Of a stretch of DNA of 64,000 nucleotides, positions 9,101 to 19,756 are shown in pieces; positions within the stretch are counted from its first letter, which is position 1; each line of letters starts with the position of its first letter. A program made the position numbers and the translations under genes. Source of the stretch: Blattamonas nauphoetae. Its lineage: Eukaryota; Preaxostyla; Oxymonadida. The notes under the pieces were generated by a model, which saw only the letters and a list, made by a program, of their open reading frames with translations, was not told where the DNA came from and did no database searches. The stretch covers positions 124,001 through 188,000 of the forward strand of contig JARBJD010000041.1 in the NCBI GenBank assembly GCA_033064195.1. Reading direction: 5' to 3'.

Positions 9101-9288
9101 ATGGTCACATTTTGCGATCCAACCAGATTGAGAGAGTGGGAGGCCAGAATAATTCTTGCTGCCTCGTATGAGCCATCTTGCAGTGTAAGAGTAAAGTTCG
9201 AAGAGAATGGCTGTGGGAGAAGATCGTTAAGTAAAGTCCGCTCAGGATTGAGACTGATTGTGAGAACAGTTAGGAGGTGAAATATCAT
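6154..9288 (-). CDS. Type I membrane surface protein with seven charged 91-residue repeats
   Basis: The product has 1,044 residues from ATG 9288-9286. The N-terminus is hydrophobic (MIFHLLTVLTISL) and consistent with a signal peptide. About 200 residues of beta-rich sequence follow and resemble the N-terminal module of the giant receptor at 56177-62815, for example HSPLIIC versus HSPLVIRC and a similar S-L-x-L-x-G strand pattern. The middle is seven 91-residue repeats of GREVGRRPPPPKREEESE, acidic EVEVEEEERP, ERPERPERPERP and DSEDSEDSERPERP motifs. A proline/serine-rich stalk leads to a membrane segment (LIIVFVIVAAVVLCVVCLII), then a basic CCRKSRKGK stop-transfer and a short proline-rich cytoplasmic tail. 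The repeats are probably an extended, highly charged surface stalk. Other frames across the array are open only because the 273-bp unit lacks stops in them. Confidence 0.8.
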   Translation of the reverse strand: MIFHLLTVLTISLNPERTLLNDLLPQPFSSNFTLTLQDGSYEAARIILASHSLNLVGSQNVTISTLLSDDLNFFHHKGDHQHSLGFIIESTENVFTSFAIEPVEHAGFARILSKGSLELRSLCFAAIVIDHPQLELIDGSIRLSDSVLGAVDFHSPLIICFSPPRDQDSLIEDQTCEHLVEFANVSIVKDGELVEATSEMMVEELQFDRDHQKMGRKERKVPSFAQLDDGEKEGREVGRRPPPPKREEESERNEESESESEGEVEVEEEERPERPERPERPERPERIEDSEDSEDSERPERPERPEHHGGRGGRGEKISEEEEEGREVGRRPPPPKREEESERNEESESESEGEVEVEEEERPERPERPERPERPERIEDSEDSEDSERPERPERPEHHGGRGGRGEKISEEEEEGREVGRRPPPPKREEESERNEESESESEGEVEVEEEERPERPERPERPERPERIEDSEDSEDSERPERPERPEHHGGRGGRGEKISEEEEEGREVGRRPPPPKREEESERNEESESESEGEVEVEEEERPERPERPERPERPERIEDSEDSEDSERPERSERPEHHGGRGGRGEKISEEEEEGREVGRRPPPPKREEESERNEESESESEGEVEVEEEERPERPERPERPERPERIEDSEDSEDSERPERPERPEHHGGRGGRGEKISEEEEEGREVGRRPPPPKREEESERNEESESESEGEVEVEEEERPERPERPERPERPERIEDSEDSEDSERPERSERPEHHGGRGGRGEKISEEEEEGREVGRRPPPPKREEESERNEESESESEGEVEVEEEERPERPERPERPERPERIEDSEDSEDSERPERPEKTEHHGGRETSSDKPSMSHSDSRPPSRPGHHSTNSTSESDPAESEDEPSQPPSHETPKNSSSSADTHQPKSSARTLIIVFVIVAAVVLCVVCLIIVVCIVRCCRKSRKGKVDVEDAAQTKLANHMIYLPPPVDLPPNSVQSAQFQVYPAVPAQISKQPTFHTLPPTNQHCGSYLPQSPVSPYCVQPILYAVPLKE
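6715..8600 (-). repeat. 273-bp tandem array, seven copies
   Basis: Seven direct copies, period exactly 273 bp (91 codons), lie inside the surface-protein gene. Copies start about every 273 bp (unit landmarks at 6791, 7064, 7337, 7610, 7883, 8156, 8429) and are almost identical. The main variable site is a T/C giving ERPERSERP or ERPERPERP. The copy nearest the C-terminus diverges at its end (PEKTEHHGG). Each unit also contains a shorter internal repeat of the sequence CGTTCAGG(A/G). Confidence 0.95.
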
Positions 9289-10196
9289 GTGAAAAAAGTA
9301 TGTTCGGATCTACTTCTATCGGAATATATGTCGGAAAAAAGGCCGAAATAGATTTTGTAACTTTGGTCCAGACAAACTACAGGTAAAATGTTGACCTATG
9401 ATTTGAAGAGAAGGAACGATGGGTACTTGGGTTCGATGATGGATTGTATCAGCAAAAAAGACAATTTAAAATCATGATATATGACGAAGACATTGGTACA
9501 TGGAAATATCGGCTGATGGGTGAAATAGAAATCTTGTATTAAAGATTTCAAAGAGTAATTTAGTTCGAAAATTGATGATTGAAATCTCCAATATCTCGAA
9601 TTCTGCTCGATAAAAGTCAGAAAAAAATGAGGAGAGATCCATTTTCATTGATAGAGATGTCTGGGAGGACGTACAGTGTCAGGAAAAATCGTTTGGGAAA
9701 GTTTGATCGAGAGGAATCCTCGATTGATCCAAGTCACGGTCTGATGATTCTTTAAACACCAAATTTCGAGAATGGTGGCAAGATGGTGAGATATGAGGAA
9801 ATATGACAACAATATAGTGATCAAACTTGCTCACGTGCCAATTGGAAAAAGTGACAGAAAAATGCTGATGGTCTCAAACTCTATGATGAAGGGAATAAAT
9901 GGACATTTTGAAAGAAGTTTTGAGATAGTGTGGAAAATTGGAGCAGATCTGCAAAATTTCATTGTGTAAGACACAGTACATCAGAAAAACAGTTTGGAGA
10001 GTGAGCTCTTTGAGGACAAAGCAGAGGGTCCCTCTCAATCTCGAAATCCAGAGAAATAACCAGAAGTATTGTGAAAGAATGTTGGTGCACTTGCCCAAGA
10101 TAGGAACCTTCAGTTAGTGTGTATCAGAAATGTGGAAAACATCAGTTGTTGATTGTGATCAGACCCTTGGAACATGAACCCAATCAAAATGAAGAC
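9289..10196. other. Intergenic, about 900 bp
   Basis: No gene, RNA or repeat recognised on either strand. It is AT-rich and separates the divergently transcribed surface-protein and ARM/SPRY genes, so it must hold both promoters. Confidence 0.5.
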
Positions 10197-13100
10197 ATGA
10201 CTCAAGTTTATCCCACTGCCCAAAGCTCTGTTGATGATATAACATCACAACTACCAAAACAAATTGTATTATTTTGCTTCGTCATCAATTTATTGCATTT
10301 TCTTTCAAACCGTTTTCTAATGAATCCTGATGGAAAATTGGCGTTACACTCACTTTTCTGTCATTATATTTGTATCTCTTCAGGAAGACACGCTACTTGA
10401 GCAACTTCACATCTTCCAGAAGGGAGACCCTGAACAAAAAGTTAACTCCGCCAATCATCTTCATTCTCTCGTTGTTTCACGTATGATAACACGTATTTCG
10501 ATCAAACATGACTTTTTTGAAGCTGTTCTCGAAGATTTACTGTTCATATTCTTGATATCCGTCACAACCTCATCATCTTTCTTGCTCTTTCAACCATCTC
10601 TCAGAACCCGATTACCAAACTAAAATATCATTATTTCTTATCCAAAAAGGATCTATTGAGTGTTTAATCAATGTTATCTTTCAATCATGCCCTCCACAAC
10701 TATTTGTACGTCATTCAATTCGTCTCTCTCATTCCCTCTTCATCGTCATCGCTATTACATAGGTCCCCATTATATCTTTGTTTGAGGCTATATCATCTTG
10801 TTTTTCTCCGGTTCCGAAGAAACATGTCTCTGGTGTCATACCGACTCTCATCTGTCTTTCCTGGGTTTGTTCGCTTTTCTTGAGATGGTTCTTCATCATA
10901 TTGAATTGTTTTATGTCATGTTGTATTCATTATTTGTTTGTACAAATCTTTTTTCTCGCTTTCATCCTCCTTCGTGCAAATTACGATCTCTCATCTCTTT
11001 TCTTTTATAGTGTCCCGATCCAGTCGTTTCGATACATTCTCTTCGTGCATTGCAGTATTTATTTATCTTGTTCTCATTTTTGGTTGCCAGCGTTCTCTGT
11101 GATATCCTATTCGAAACCAATCAAATTCAACCCATTCTCTTGAATGGGATCCCCGAAGAGTTATGTAGACATGTGCAAGATTCATCACCACCAAGCCTAC
11201 AAAGCGAATCTATTGATATTTTAGGGTCCTTATGTGCAGGATTTCACAAACAGGTCGACATCATGACATCCTCAGATCCACGTGAACCAGAAAGGAAAAG
11301 AATCAAACATTCATTGAAATTAATTCGAAACACTTTAGTTTCCTTGTTAACTGTCACTGAGCAACGTGAACATGAACTAGACATCCTCTCCAGACGATCA
11401 AAAACTCAAACACAACACTATCTCTCTGAAGAACACCAATCATCTCTCCCAGAGATTTCATCGGCACTATCTCCTCATAGCAATATTTTTGAACAGTGTT
11501 CAATTATTCTAACCACATATTTTCCGGAAACATTCAACACTGACCAAGTCGTCACACTACCATCATTTTCATACCCACATTCGAAACACATCCTGCCACT
11601 GGACAACAGAGGTGAGGACGGGAAACGTGATGAACATAAAAATGCCTTGGATGAAATAAGAGGCATGATGCAAACACTCATTTCATTCGAGGAACAAAGA
11701 CGAAGGAAAGATGAGAAAAAGCTCAGACGGAAGAAAATGATGAATATTCGAGATGAAAATCCTTTTCGTATGCAGGAATCCGTCACAGATCTCGCAACTG
11801 ACCCGATCAATGATCTCGAGTCAAAACGCAAAGAAATCGCATTTCAAGAAGATCAAAAACGAAAAATGGAAGAACTACAACGCCAACAAGAAAGATACGA
11901 CTACTTACTCAAGCTTAGTGCCCATTTTGAGGAGAAGCAAAAAACTGTCTCGAACGACATAGAAATTTTAAAATCTCAAAACAGCCAACGCATGAAACAG
12001 ATTGCATCGCTTCGAGCGACAATTGCTGAGAAGAAAAAAGTGAGGGCTGAAGAAGCTGAAAAGCTGCAAAAGGAGATAAGTCGAGATGAAAGGGATGACA
12101 CGGATTCGGACGAGCCAGAACCGATTTCTCCTGAACGTGTCAAACAAAAACTGTTTGGGGCGACAACAAGAGAGGACCCATTCAGGGATACGCAGTCTCA
12201 GCCCAAGCATGCCCAGACGGAACTGTCCGCGCCGGATATCACTCCAACTTTGACTCAAAATCCAATTCAAGCAGAAAAAGAGGGAGTTCTGAAAGGAATC
12301 AACGCATTCCCTCATTTCGCCCCCGAAATCTACCAATTCAAAGGAGACACACTCGTCAAGACGGGAACGTATCGGGGAACGATTTCGAGTGGAGTGTTTG
12401 ATCGGTGTATCTGTCAGCTGAGTCTGGTCGCTGGAACACTGACGGACTCAGCCCTTGTTGGACTGTATCCAGCCCACTGCATCGAAGACGTCAGACGGGT
12501 CAGTTTTGGGTTGATGACAGACTCGCTTGCACTGGGATTGTGCAGCCAGACGGTACACAATCAGTACAGGCGATTCGTTGATGCACATTCGCCTGTTGGT
12601 CCTAACCAGAAAGTCGTGATTGAAGTGAACACGCTGAGCGACGAGCTGGAGGAGAGATCGATGACGTACAGCATTGATGGGAAGGTCCAACCGACGAAAG
12701 TGGTTGGCATTCCGAAGCCCTTCCGATTTGCAATCAGTCTGAAGATTTCAGCAAGTTACATGACCGACTTGAAGATCACAGAACTTCGAAAACCTGAACT
12801 GACAGGATTCAAAAAACTTGCGGCGATGCAGAGCGTCACAATCTCGAAGAATCGACTTCGGATGAAGCTTTTGGATCAACAGGATCCTGATCGTTCGAAA
12901 AAGGGAACGATGACGCCAATTCTGGTGAAAAAGGAACAGTCGAACGTAACGCCTATCAAGAAAGATCGAACAACCCCAACCAAAAGCAAAAAGGAGGCAT
13001 CGACACCACGTCAAACTAAAACAGAACAATCATCGTTGGACTTGACCAAGAGGGAACATGAGGACGATGATCCGTTCTCATTCAACACACAACAATTGCC

Positions 13101-14901
13101 CGAAACCACATCTCTCTTCCGATACTACAGCAAAGTGAAGTACAGAATCACCCCTCGCGAGATAATTGCACAGACCAGCCTGGCGGGCACTCTCCTCACG
13201 TCATCCTTCAACAAAGCCTCCGTCGAGATCAAGTTCCGAGTGAAGACTATGACAGGCTCGATCATTGTTGGTATTTTTGCCCAATACTCACGAGAACGCC
13301 TCCCAAACGACATTTTCGTCCGAGTGCAGGGCGGGGCGGGTTTTTATATTTCTGGCGCGATGATGAATGGTGGGCATCGGAGAGAAAATCCTCATCCGGC
13401 GGCTCGTGTTGGAGACGTGTGCAAGCTCTACGTCAACACGAAAAGCAGCAAGGCGAGGGAAAGGTTCATCTGTCTTTGGGTTGGGGGTCGACTCGCTCCG
13501 TTGGGATTCTGTCGAATTCCGGAAAAGTTCCACATCGCTCTGGCAATGCAGTACACTGAGAATTCAGTGGAGATTTTGTCTGTTGGGGAGGTTCCTGTGA
13601 AGACAGGGCTGAAATTTGAAAAATTGCATCCGTGCTTTGAGTTTGGGACGAAAGAGGAGATTCAGCGTGACAAAGACCAGATTAGGAAGGAAATGGAGCT
13701 GGAATTGGCTGCTGGGGTGACCAAACAGCGTCCCCTTCCGAAGCCCAGACTTTCTGTTCAGAATCTCGTTATTGATGAGGAATCAGAAACACCAGACTCT
13801 CCACCTCCCAAAGAACTTCCTGAACAGGAAGGGTCCAAGCTCACTGAGATCCCCCAACCACAAATAGTGCTTGCCCTGCCTTCGACTCCCGAACCACTTC
13901 CAGACGAAACAATAACACAAACAACAATACAGCCACCTGAACCCACCGACACTTCATCACCTCCAGCCTCACCAACCCATTCATCCCTCACCCAGACGAC
14001 CACATCATCCTCCCCTCCACCTCCCACTCCGCCCCCATCCAACCCAACCAACCCACTCCTCCCCCCACCTCCACCACGTCTCATCCAACGCCCACCAAAA
14101 TCTCCCCTCGTCCCTCGACAACAGAAATCACCCATGAAACACGCTTCTATCTTCGAATTCTACAACCCTGCCTTCTTCTCGTACAAAAATCGATGGCTGT
14201 CGAAGTTGGCAAGCGGATCAAACTCGGCTGTGTCGATTGAATTCCAGCGGAAAATCGCGCGTTTGTATTTTGGGGTCGGAACGATCACTGCGACAGCCAA
14301 TTTTGGAATAATTAAAACGGAGCTAGCTGAAAAGGCTTTAGAGACAAACCAGGCTTACTTGCAAGGCGGGATTGGATATTCACTCTTCCACCAATCGACC
14401 ATCTCAAACACAACACAATTCCAGCCGACCCATCAGAAACTTGTCAAAGGCGATAAATGCATTCTGGAAGTGGACACTCGGAGTGACCGTCCAGAGGAAC
14501 GGACGATGTGCTTGTCTGTGAATGGAGTCGCCCAGCCAGTCTGTTTCTCACACATTCCAATGACAATCCGGTTTGCTGTCGCTATAATGAAGAAGGGGGA
14601 TTATTTGGAAATCGAGAAAGTGGAGAAAGGAGGGACGGAGAAAAAGGTGATGGGACACATGCATACGATTCCGTTTCCGTCCGGTGGGAGTCAGACGGAA
14701 GGGGGAGAACAACAAATTCAAGTGAAAGTGGAGGAAGGAACAAAACCGTCTTGGCAGGGCTTTGATCTTCTTTTTGGCTCTACACGGAAATCTGTTAACG
14801 TGGTACCGTCACAGAACACGAATTCGCAGGATTCAACCCAGAACACACAAGTCCTCCAGTCGACAAATCCAGATCCAACCCAAACACCTGAATCAAATTG
14901 A
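10197..14901 (+). CDS. ARM / coiled-coil / triple SPRY-like protein, multi-exon
   Basis: A long exon from about 11087 to TGA 14899-14901 follows several short 5' exons starting near ATG 10197 (MTQVYPTAQSSVDDI). I can place three junctions with confidence. Exon text KKHVSG joins MVLHHIELFYV, that exon joins CPDPVVSIHSLRAL, and this joins VLCDILFETNQIQ. The pieces between 10480 and 10700 (DIRHNLIIFLALSTIS, GSIECLINVIFQS) are coding-like, but their joins are unresolved. The N-terminus looks like ARM-type helices. Residues after that form a long charged coiled coil rich in K, E and R. Three SPRY/B30.2-like beta domains follow, each with a VGIF/VGLY-type strand and an R-x-x-x-x-x-V-x-G motif, separated by basic and then proline-rich linkers. 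This is probably a cytoplasmic scaffold that binds other proteins. No enzyme motif is visible. Confidence 0.65.
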
Positions 14902-15141
14902 TGATGTGACTTATTTCTCACTTCTCTGGACGAAAAAACAGATTCTACATGTTCTTATTGTGTGGGTGAATCGTGTGAGATCGATTGTTCTCCTCTCTTT
15001 ATTCAACTTCACGGAAAAAGCCTAGCTTTGTTGAAACTGCTTAAATCGAAAATAAAATCGACATATGTCTGAAATGAGCAACCAAATCCGAATAAAGAGC
15101 TTCTGGAAAATAAGACGAAACATAAGACCTCCTAATTTCGC

Positions 15142-16258
15142 TTAGAAAGCACCTCTTCCTGGCAAGAACCATCCTTGCCTCTGCATCTGTCTCTGAGCAG
15201 GAGTCAATCCATCGGGTTGTTCTCCATCTTGATTGGCTCCGGCTTGTGCCCCATTCTCTCCGTTGTCCGCATCAGCAGCCGGCTCTTCATCAATTCTTCC
15301 TCCAAGGTCCGGCTTGCAACAGCGGAGAAGGCGGAAGATGAAAAAGAAGAGTGTGAGTCCAACGAGAGCAGTGGGGAAGAGAAGAAATAGTCCGATGGTC
15401 AGGATCGAGGAATAAATTGTGGGAGGGGGGAGTTTGAAGACGACTTCGCTTCTCTTCTTGGGATTATAGTAGCAAGCATGTGTTGTTGAACCCGAAGGCC
15501 AATGAGTATGTGATCGAGAATTCGATGTGCAAAGTCCGTAACTGCGGAGAAATAGGAAAAGAATGAGGATGTGAACGAAAAGTGTTCAGAAGACCGTATA
15601 TCGAAAGTTTACAAATTCAAGAATAAAGGAAAAAAATAAGAAGGAAGTTTTAGGTGTTCAGACGTCAATTCGGCAACATTATATGTCTCACTGTTCGAGG
15701 AATACTCAATCACATTTCGGGCTTTGTCGCGAAAAGAGAAAAGCCCGCGGTTCACTGTGGAAATCGAAGAAGCTGGATTGTAGGAAACTGTAAAGTTATG
15801 AGCACAGCTTCCGTGCGAAAGACCTGAATTTTGCGAGAGATGAGCATTTGATTTATGTGGATTGGCGGAAGGTGAGATAAAAATGAAATAGAGATGAATC
15901 AACACACTTGTGGTATATGGAAGTGTAACAGATTCACAGCTGTATCCTTGCAATGAACATGTTGCCGGGATATAGCGATTGCTGCAGATGAAAATAGACA
16001 TATTCAAAATTTGGCGAAAAAGAAACCGGAGTCCTTCGGTATATGAGACAACTTGAAGTTGGTCGATTGATTGGAAGATAAGATAATAGCAGGCTTCATA
16101 GAGAAATTATTGAAAATTTTACAGATGGATGACAAGAACAGACCGAATCCATAGAAAATGAGTCTGATCATGAATCCGCAAACACTAAAGGGTTGATTTG
16201 GAGGTGTGCCAACCCACACAGCACGCATAATGGTTTTAAGCGTCTGGTAGAACGGCAT
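15142..16258 (-). CDS. Two-pass membrane protein of unknown function, 310 residues
   Basis: The ATG is at 16258-16256. Exons are 16258-16123, 16093-15908, 15823-15613 and 15541-15142; all junctions are GT-AG and in phase. The N-terminal cytoplasmic segment, MPFYQTLKTIMRAVWVG, precedes a first membrane span around FMIRLIFYGFGLFLSSI. A loop of about 160 residues with several cysteines follows, including CSLQGYSCES and ACYYNP. A second span is IYSSILTIGLFLLFPTALVG with FFFIF, followed by RLLRCCKP and an acidic, Q/G-rich tail ending PGRGAF. Paired cysteines and a YNP motif close to the second span recall DUF3592-type proteins, but this is only an impression. It is head-to-head with eL38, whose ATG lies 170 bp away. 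Confidence 0.7.
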
Positions 16259-16428
16259 TCGCTTTGATAAATAAGATGGAGGGTGGATCGACAACGATAT
16301 TTTCGTGGGAGGTGATGAAAGTGGAATAATCAGTGGATCGAATCAGGATTAATCCGAAATCTCGCTGTCAACGTCGATTGATGAATCTCCCTCATTCTCT
16401 TTCATCATCAAAGGGATCGATCGAGTCA

Positions 16429-16922
16429 ATGGTATGAAAAATGAGAAAACTTTGAAACTTTCAAGACAATGTTGTCTCTTCTCAACTTTCTATGTCGTAA
16501 TTTCAACATTTCAATCTGATTTCCTCATCAATTCTTCCAGCCCAAAGCCATCTCTGATATCAAGGAATTCGTCAAGCTTGCTTCCGAATCTCAGACGAAA
16601 GGTATTAATTACACCAACACTTTACTTGATTTTGTCCGATAATCGACTTATTTTCCTGTTGAAACATTCTTTATTTCAATTTCAGTCTGTCGCGTGAAAA
16701 GAAACGGAAGTGTCTTCAAGTTCAAGCTCCGTGGACCAAATACGCTCCACACTCTTACAGTCAACGATGCCAAGAAAGCAGCGAAGATTAAGAAGAGCCT
16801 CCCTCGAGGTATGCGATCTTGTGTCATTCACTCAATTCTCCTCCGTCACCACTGATTCTCTTTCGATAGCATGGAAGATTGTCAATGTTCCAGAGAAAAA
16901 AGAACTTAAAAAGAAGAAGTAA
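16429..16922 (+). CDS. RPL38: Large-subunit ribosomal protein eL38
   Basis: Four exons: 16429-16431, 16541-16601, 16686-16808 and 16870-16922. Exon 1 is just the ATG. The spliced protein starts MPKAISDIKEFVKLASESQT and continues CRVKRNGSVFKFKLRGPNTL, HTLTVNDAKKAAKIKKSLP, then a short lysine-rich end. This matches eL38 over its whole length of about 79 residues. It is a small protein of the 60S ribosomal subunit. Introns are GT-AG, and the first sits directly after the start codon, an arrangement often seen in ribosomal protein genes. The tail WKIVNVPEKKELKKKK is more basic than in most relatives. The gene ends in TAA at 16920-16922. Confidence 0.95.
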
Positions 16923-17135
16923 ATTCAAAACTGCATCTTTTTTGAACTCTTGCAATCATTGGAGCCGGTCACTTCATTTTGTTGTTTTCCACACTCTTAG
17001 AGACGGAACAGCTCTCTTTGAAATGCATTTTTGGGGAAGATGAGAGAAGTAATCAGCCAGATGACCTCCTCATTGATCGTTGAGCATTGAGATACGGTAG
17101 ACGAGGGTTTCCTTCTTTTCAAGTGTCACCAAATA

Positions 17136-19545
17136 ATTCCGTCTCGAATTGCGAAAAATGGAGTCGAAGGAAATCCGATATTGAAATAGAAACACAATTC
17201 AAAGGAGGTGTTGTGATTCACTTAAGATTTCTTTCCCAGGGTGGAAACAAAGACTCTACAATCCGTCCACAGCCCTTCCTTCCTCGCCCAACCCTCCAAT
17301 CCCAACTCCATCCTCAAACAACACTGAGTGTTCTTTTCTCCCTCCACATCCCACTTCCTTCTCTACTCCATCTTCCACTTCTCCTCTCTCCACTCTGCCC
17401 ATCGAGTCTGCCTCTGTCCATGCTCTGGGTTGCGACGATCCCATTCTTCCAGGATCTTCCACAATCCCATCAACCATCTTCAGAGGCGTCTCGTCTCGTG
17501 ACGGAATCAAATCAAAACAAATGTTCACAATCGAAAACTCGCTTTCCATGAGGTCACAGTCAGCGTCGATGTTCTCCATCGTGATGTCAGGGGTAATATC
17601 TGTGTTTGGGCTTCCTGGTGCCGAGTGTTCAGCACCAGAATTCCCTTCTATTCTCTTCCCTTCTTCCACTTGTGAACCATCTCTTGCCTTCTCTCCCTTC
17701 CTCCCTCGTCCCGAAACAAACAGCGACGATCCAAAGTTCGGGTTGAATCCCAAAACAAACAGTTCTCCAAACGCTCGCAGCATCTCGTCCCGGTCCGAGA
17801 ACTTGTCTTTCTGCAGCGTCTCCACAAATCGGTACGGCCTTCCCAGCTCCCCTCCCAGCTCGTCCACAAACAGTCGCAGAATCGGAAACGCATCCAGCTC
17901 AACAAACACGGGCTCAACACACACCTGCTGGTCGGAGTGTGTTTCGTCCAGACGCGCGAACACTTCCAAGAGCGCGTCTCGGAACTCAACTGGCGCTTTC
18001 AGCGACGAGTACCAGTATTCAGCGTTGTACACAATCGGACGGCGGTCAAGCGGCGTGAACGTCGACACAATCGGAATCGACGGCGGGCGCGGCACAAGCC
18101 CAGCAAGGCACGACAGCAGCTGGTCTCGCTTCCACTCCACTTGGTACGAGTGCATCGCTTCGTCAATCCCGAGACCCTTTGCGAATACTCCCGTCGAGCT
18201 CAGCTCTTCCACAAGCTGCCACACTTCCTCACAAGGCCCAGCCACGTTGTGATAAAGCGTCGAGTTCTCTCCTGCCAATCCAATGTGCGAGTACTTCTTG
18301 ATCGCCTCCAGCACTTCTCCTCGAGGCAGCTTGATCACCGCCATCGTCCCCTTCCCGTTCAGCTCGTATTGAGCTCGGCATCGCTCGTGCATCACAAGCA
18401 TCGCTTCTTCCTTCGTCAGACTCCCACACACGTGGCATGCCCCCGTCTCCCCAAGCGAGTGCCCCACAATCATGTCTATCGGCAGTTCCGCTGCTTTCAC
18501 CACTTCCGCCAGACTCATCTGCTCCGCCACGAACCGCGGTTGCAGGAATCGTGTTTCGTTGATTCGAGCGTCTTCTTCCGACGAAAACATCGCTTTCACA
18601 AAATCCACTTCCGGGTCCAGCTTCTTGTGAATAGCGTTCAGCTCAATCATCGATTCGCGGAAGATCCTGTTCGTCTCAAACAGGCCTCGCCCCATCCCAA
18701 ACCATTGCGGGCCTTGTCCACTGAACAGAAGAACAAGCTTCCGTTTGTTCGGCGACGGAACTCCCACAAGCACACTGCTTGGCAGTTCTGTGTTCTCTGT
18801 CCGCGTTGCGAACAAGCTCAGCTGATCAATCGCTTCCTTTTTGTTCGAAGCCAGGCATCCAACTCGATACACATCCTCGTGTGGCGTCACCGTCGCAAGA
18901 GTGTACGAGATGTCCCGCAGCGTTGCTGCGTCTGAGTTCTTCAAGAACTCAATCAGAACCTCCACTTTTCGTGTCAACAGGTCGGCTGTTTTCGCTGCCA
19001 AAATCAGAAGCTCCTTCGGTCCTTCGCAAGGCGATGGTGATGGGCACGGTTCTTCATCAACCGGAGTGTCGCATGGTACAATTTGTTGAGGGGACTGCGT
19101 CATCGGCGTCTTTTTCTGGATGTGCGATTCCGTTCTATAGACTCGATCACTTTCTTTCTCTCAATCCTCATCCACATCTCTCACACTGTGTTGACAATCT
19201 GTGACATATTTCACCCTGTTGTTTTCGGTGTCGTTTTTCACTCTGTGTGCTTGAGGCGCGTCATTTCCGAGAATGAACTGATGTGACTGAGAATGATGTG
19301 GTCCTGTGATATTGATTGAGTAACCCGAACGACCAACCCCCTTTGAAGTAGATTTCGGGTCAATTTCTCTCTCATCTTGTCTCGCCATCGCCGTTGAGTG
19401 AAGTTTGTCGAAATGTCCACAAAAGCTGCACAAATACTCGGTCTCTGGATTTCTACTTCCGAAATAGCGCAGTCTCAAACAGAAATTGTGGAGAGTTTTC
19501 CATCAACCACGACCACCCTTGAGAAATGATGGTAGGCGTTGTGTC
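17136..19545. repeat. Left arm of a 2.4-kb inverted repeat
   Basis: The reverse complement of this segment matches 24670-27078 almost throughout. The coding part is essentially identical. The 5' flanks (19104-19545) and outer ends carry scattered substitutions and small gaps. The inner end is the sequence GACACAACGCCTACCATCAT read on the minus strand. The outer end fades over about 30 bp. It contains the left acyltransferase gene complete with 5' and 3' flanks. Confidence 0.95.
17256..19103 (-). CDS. Stand-alone type I PKS KS-AT linker plus acyltransferase (left copy), long C-terminus
   Basis: Intronless, 615 residues from ATG 19103-19101. Residues about 28-115 resemble the linker that precedes AT in modular type I polyketide synthases (LLILAAKTADLLTRK, LRDISYTLATVTPHEDVYR). 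The AT domain starts with VLLFSGQGPQWFGMGRGLF. It has the nucleophile elbow VGHSLGETGACHVCG (Ser in GHSLGE) and the second-site motif EAMHSYQVE, with the catalytic-type His. In known PKS enzymes AT loads malonyl- or methylmalonyl-type units onto an acyl carrier protein. No ketosynthase or carrier domain is present here. The coding sequence is clearly more GC-rich than its neighbours and uses G/C-ending codons, a sign of transfer. The C-terminal 125 residues are acidic and unlike PKS. The gene is transcribed outward from the palindrome centre. Confidence 0.85.
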   Translation of the reverse strand: MTQSPQQIVPCDTPVDEEPCPSPSPCEGPKELLILAAKTADLLTRKVEVLIEFLKNSDAATLRDISYTLATVTPHEDVYRVGCLASNKKEAIDQLSLFATRTENTELPSSVLVGVPSPNKRKLVLLFSGQGPQWFGMGRGLFETNRIFRESMIELNAIHKKLDPEVDFVKAMFSSEEDARINETRFLQPRFVAEQMSLAEVVKAAELPIDMIVGHSLGETGACHVCGSLTKEEAMLVMHERCRAQYELNGKGTMAVIKLPRGEVLEAIKKYSHIGLAGENSTLYHNVAGPCEEVWQLVEELSSTGVFAKGLGIDEAMHSYQVEWKRDQLLSCLAGLVPRPPSIPIVSTFTPLDRRPIVYNAEYWYSSLKAPVEFRDALLEVFARLDETHSDQQVCVEPVFVELDAFPILRLFVDELGGELGRPYRFVETLQKDKFSDRDEMLRAFGELFVLGFNPNFGSSLFVSGRGRKGEKARDGSQVEEGKRIEGNSGAEHSAPGSPNTDITPDITMENIDADCDLMESEFSIVNICFDLIPSRDETPLKMVDGIVEDPGRMGSSQPRAWTEADSMGRVERGEVEDGVEKEVGCGGRKEHSVLFEDGVGIGGLGEEGRAVDGL

Positions 19546-19756
19546 TCGATAGCCCATCCGTTCAAAGCTCGAACATCAACACCACAACTGTCCTCATCTG
19601 TTGTTTGCCTCGCCATCTCACCAACTTCATGTTGAGGCCAATATTATGGAAGAGTTTCGAGAAAGAAAGTCAAAAGGAAGCAATAAACTCGATCTGCCCT
19701 TTCTTTCATAACAATTGCCTTTAAACTGGGGATTAACCCCCGCTGATCTCCGTTCA

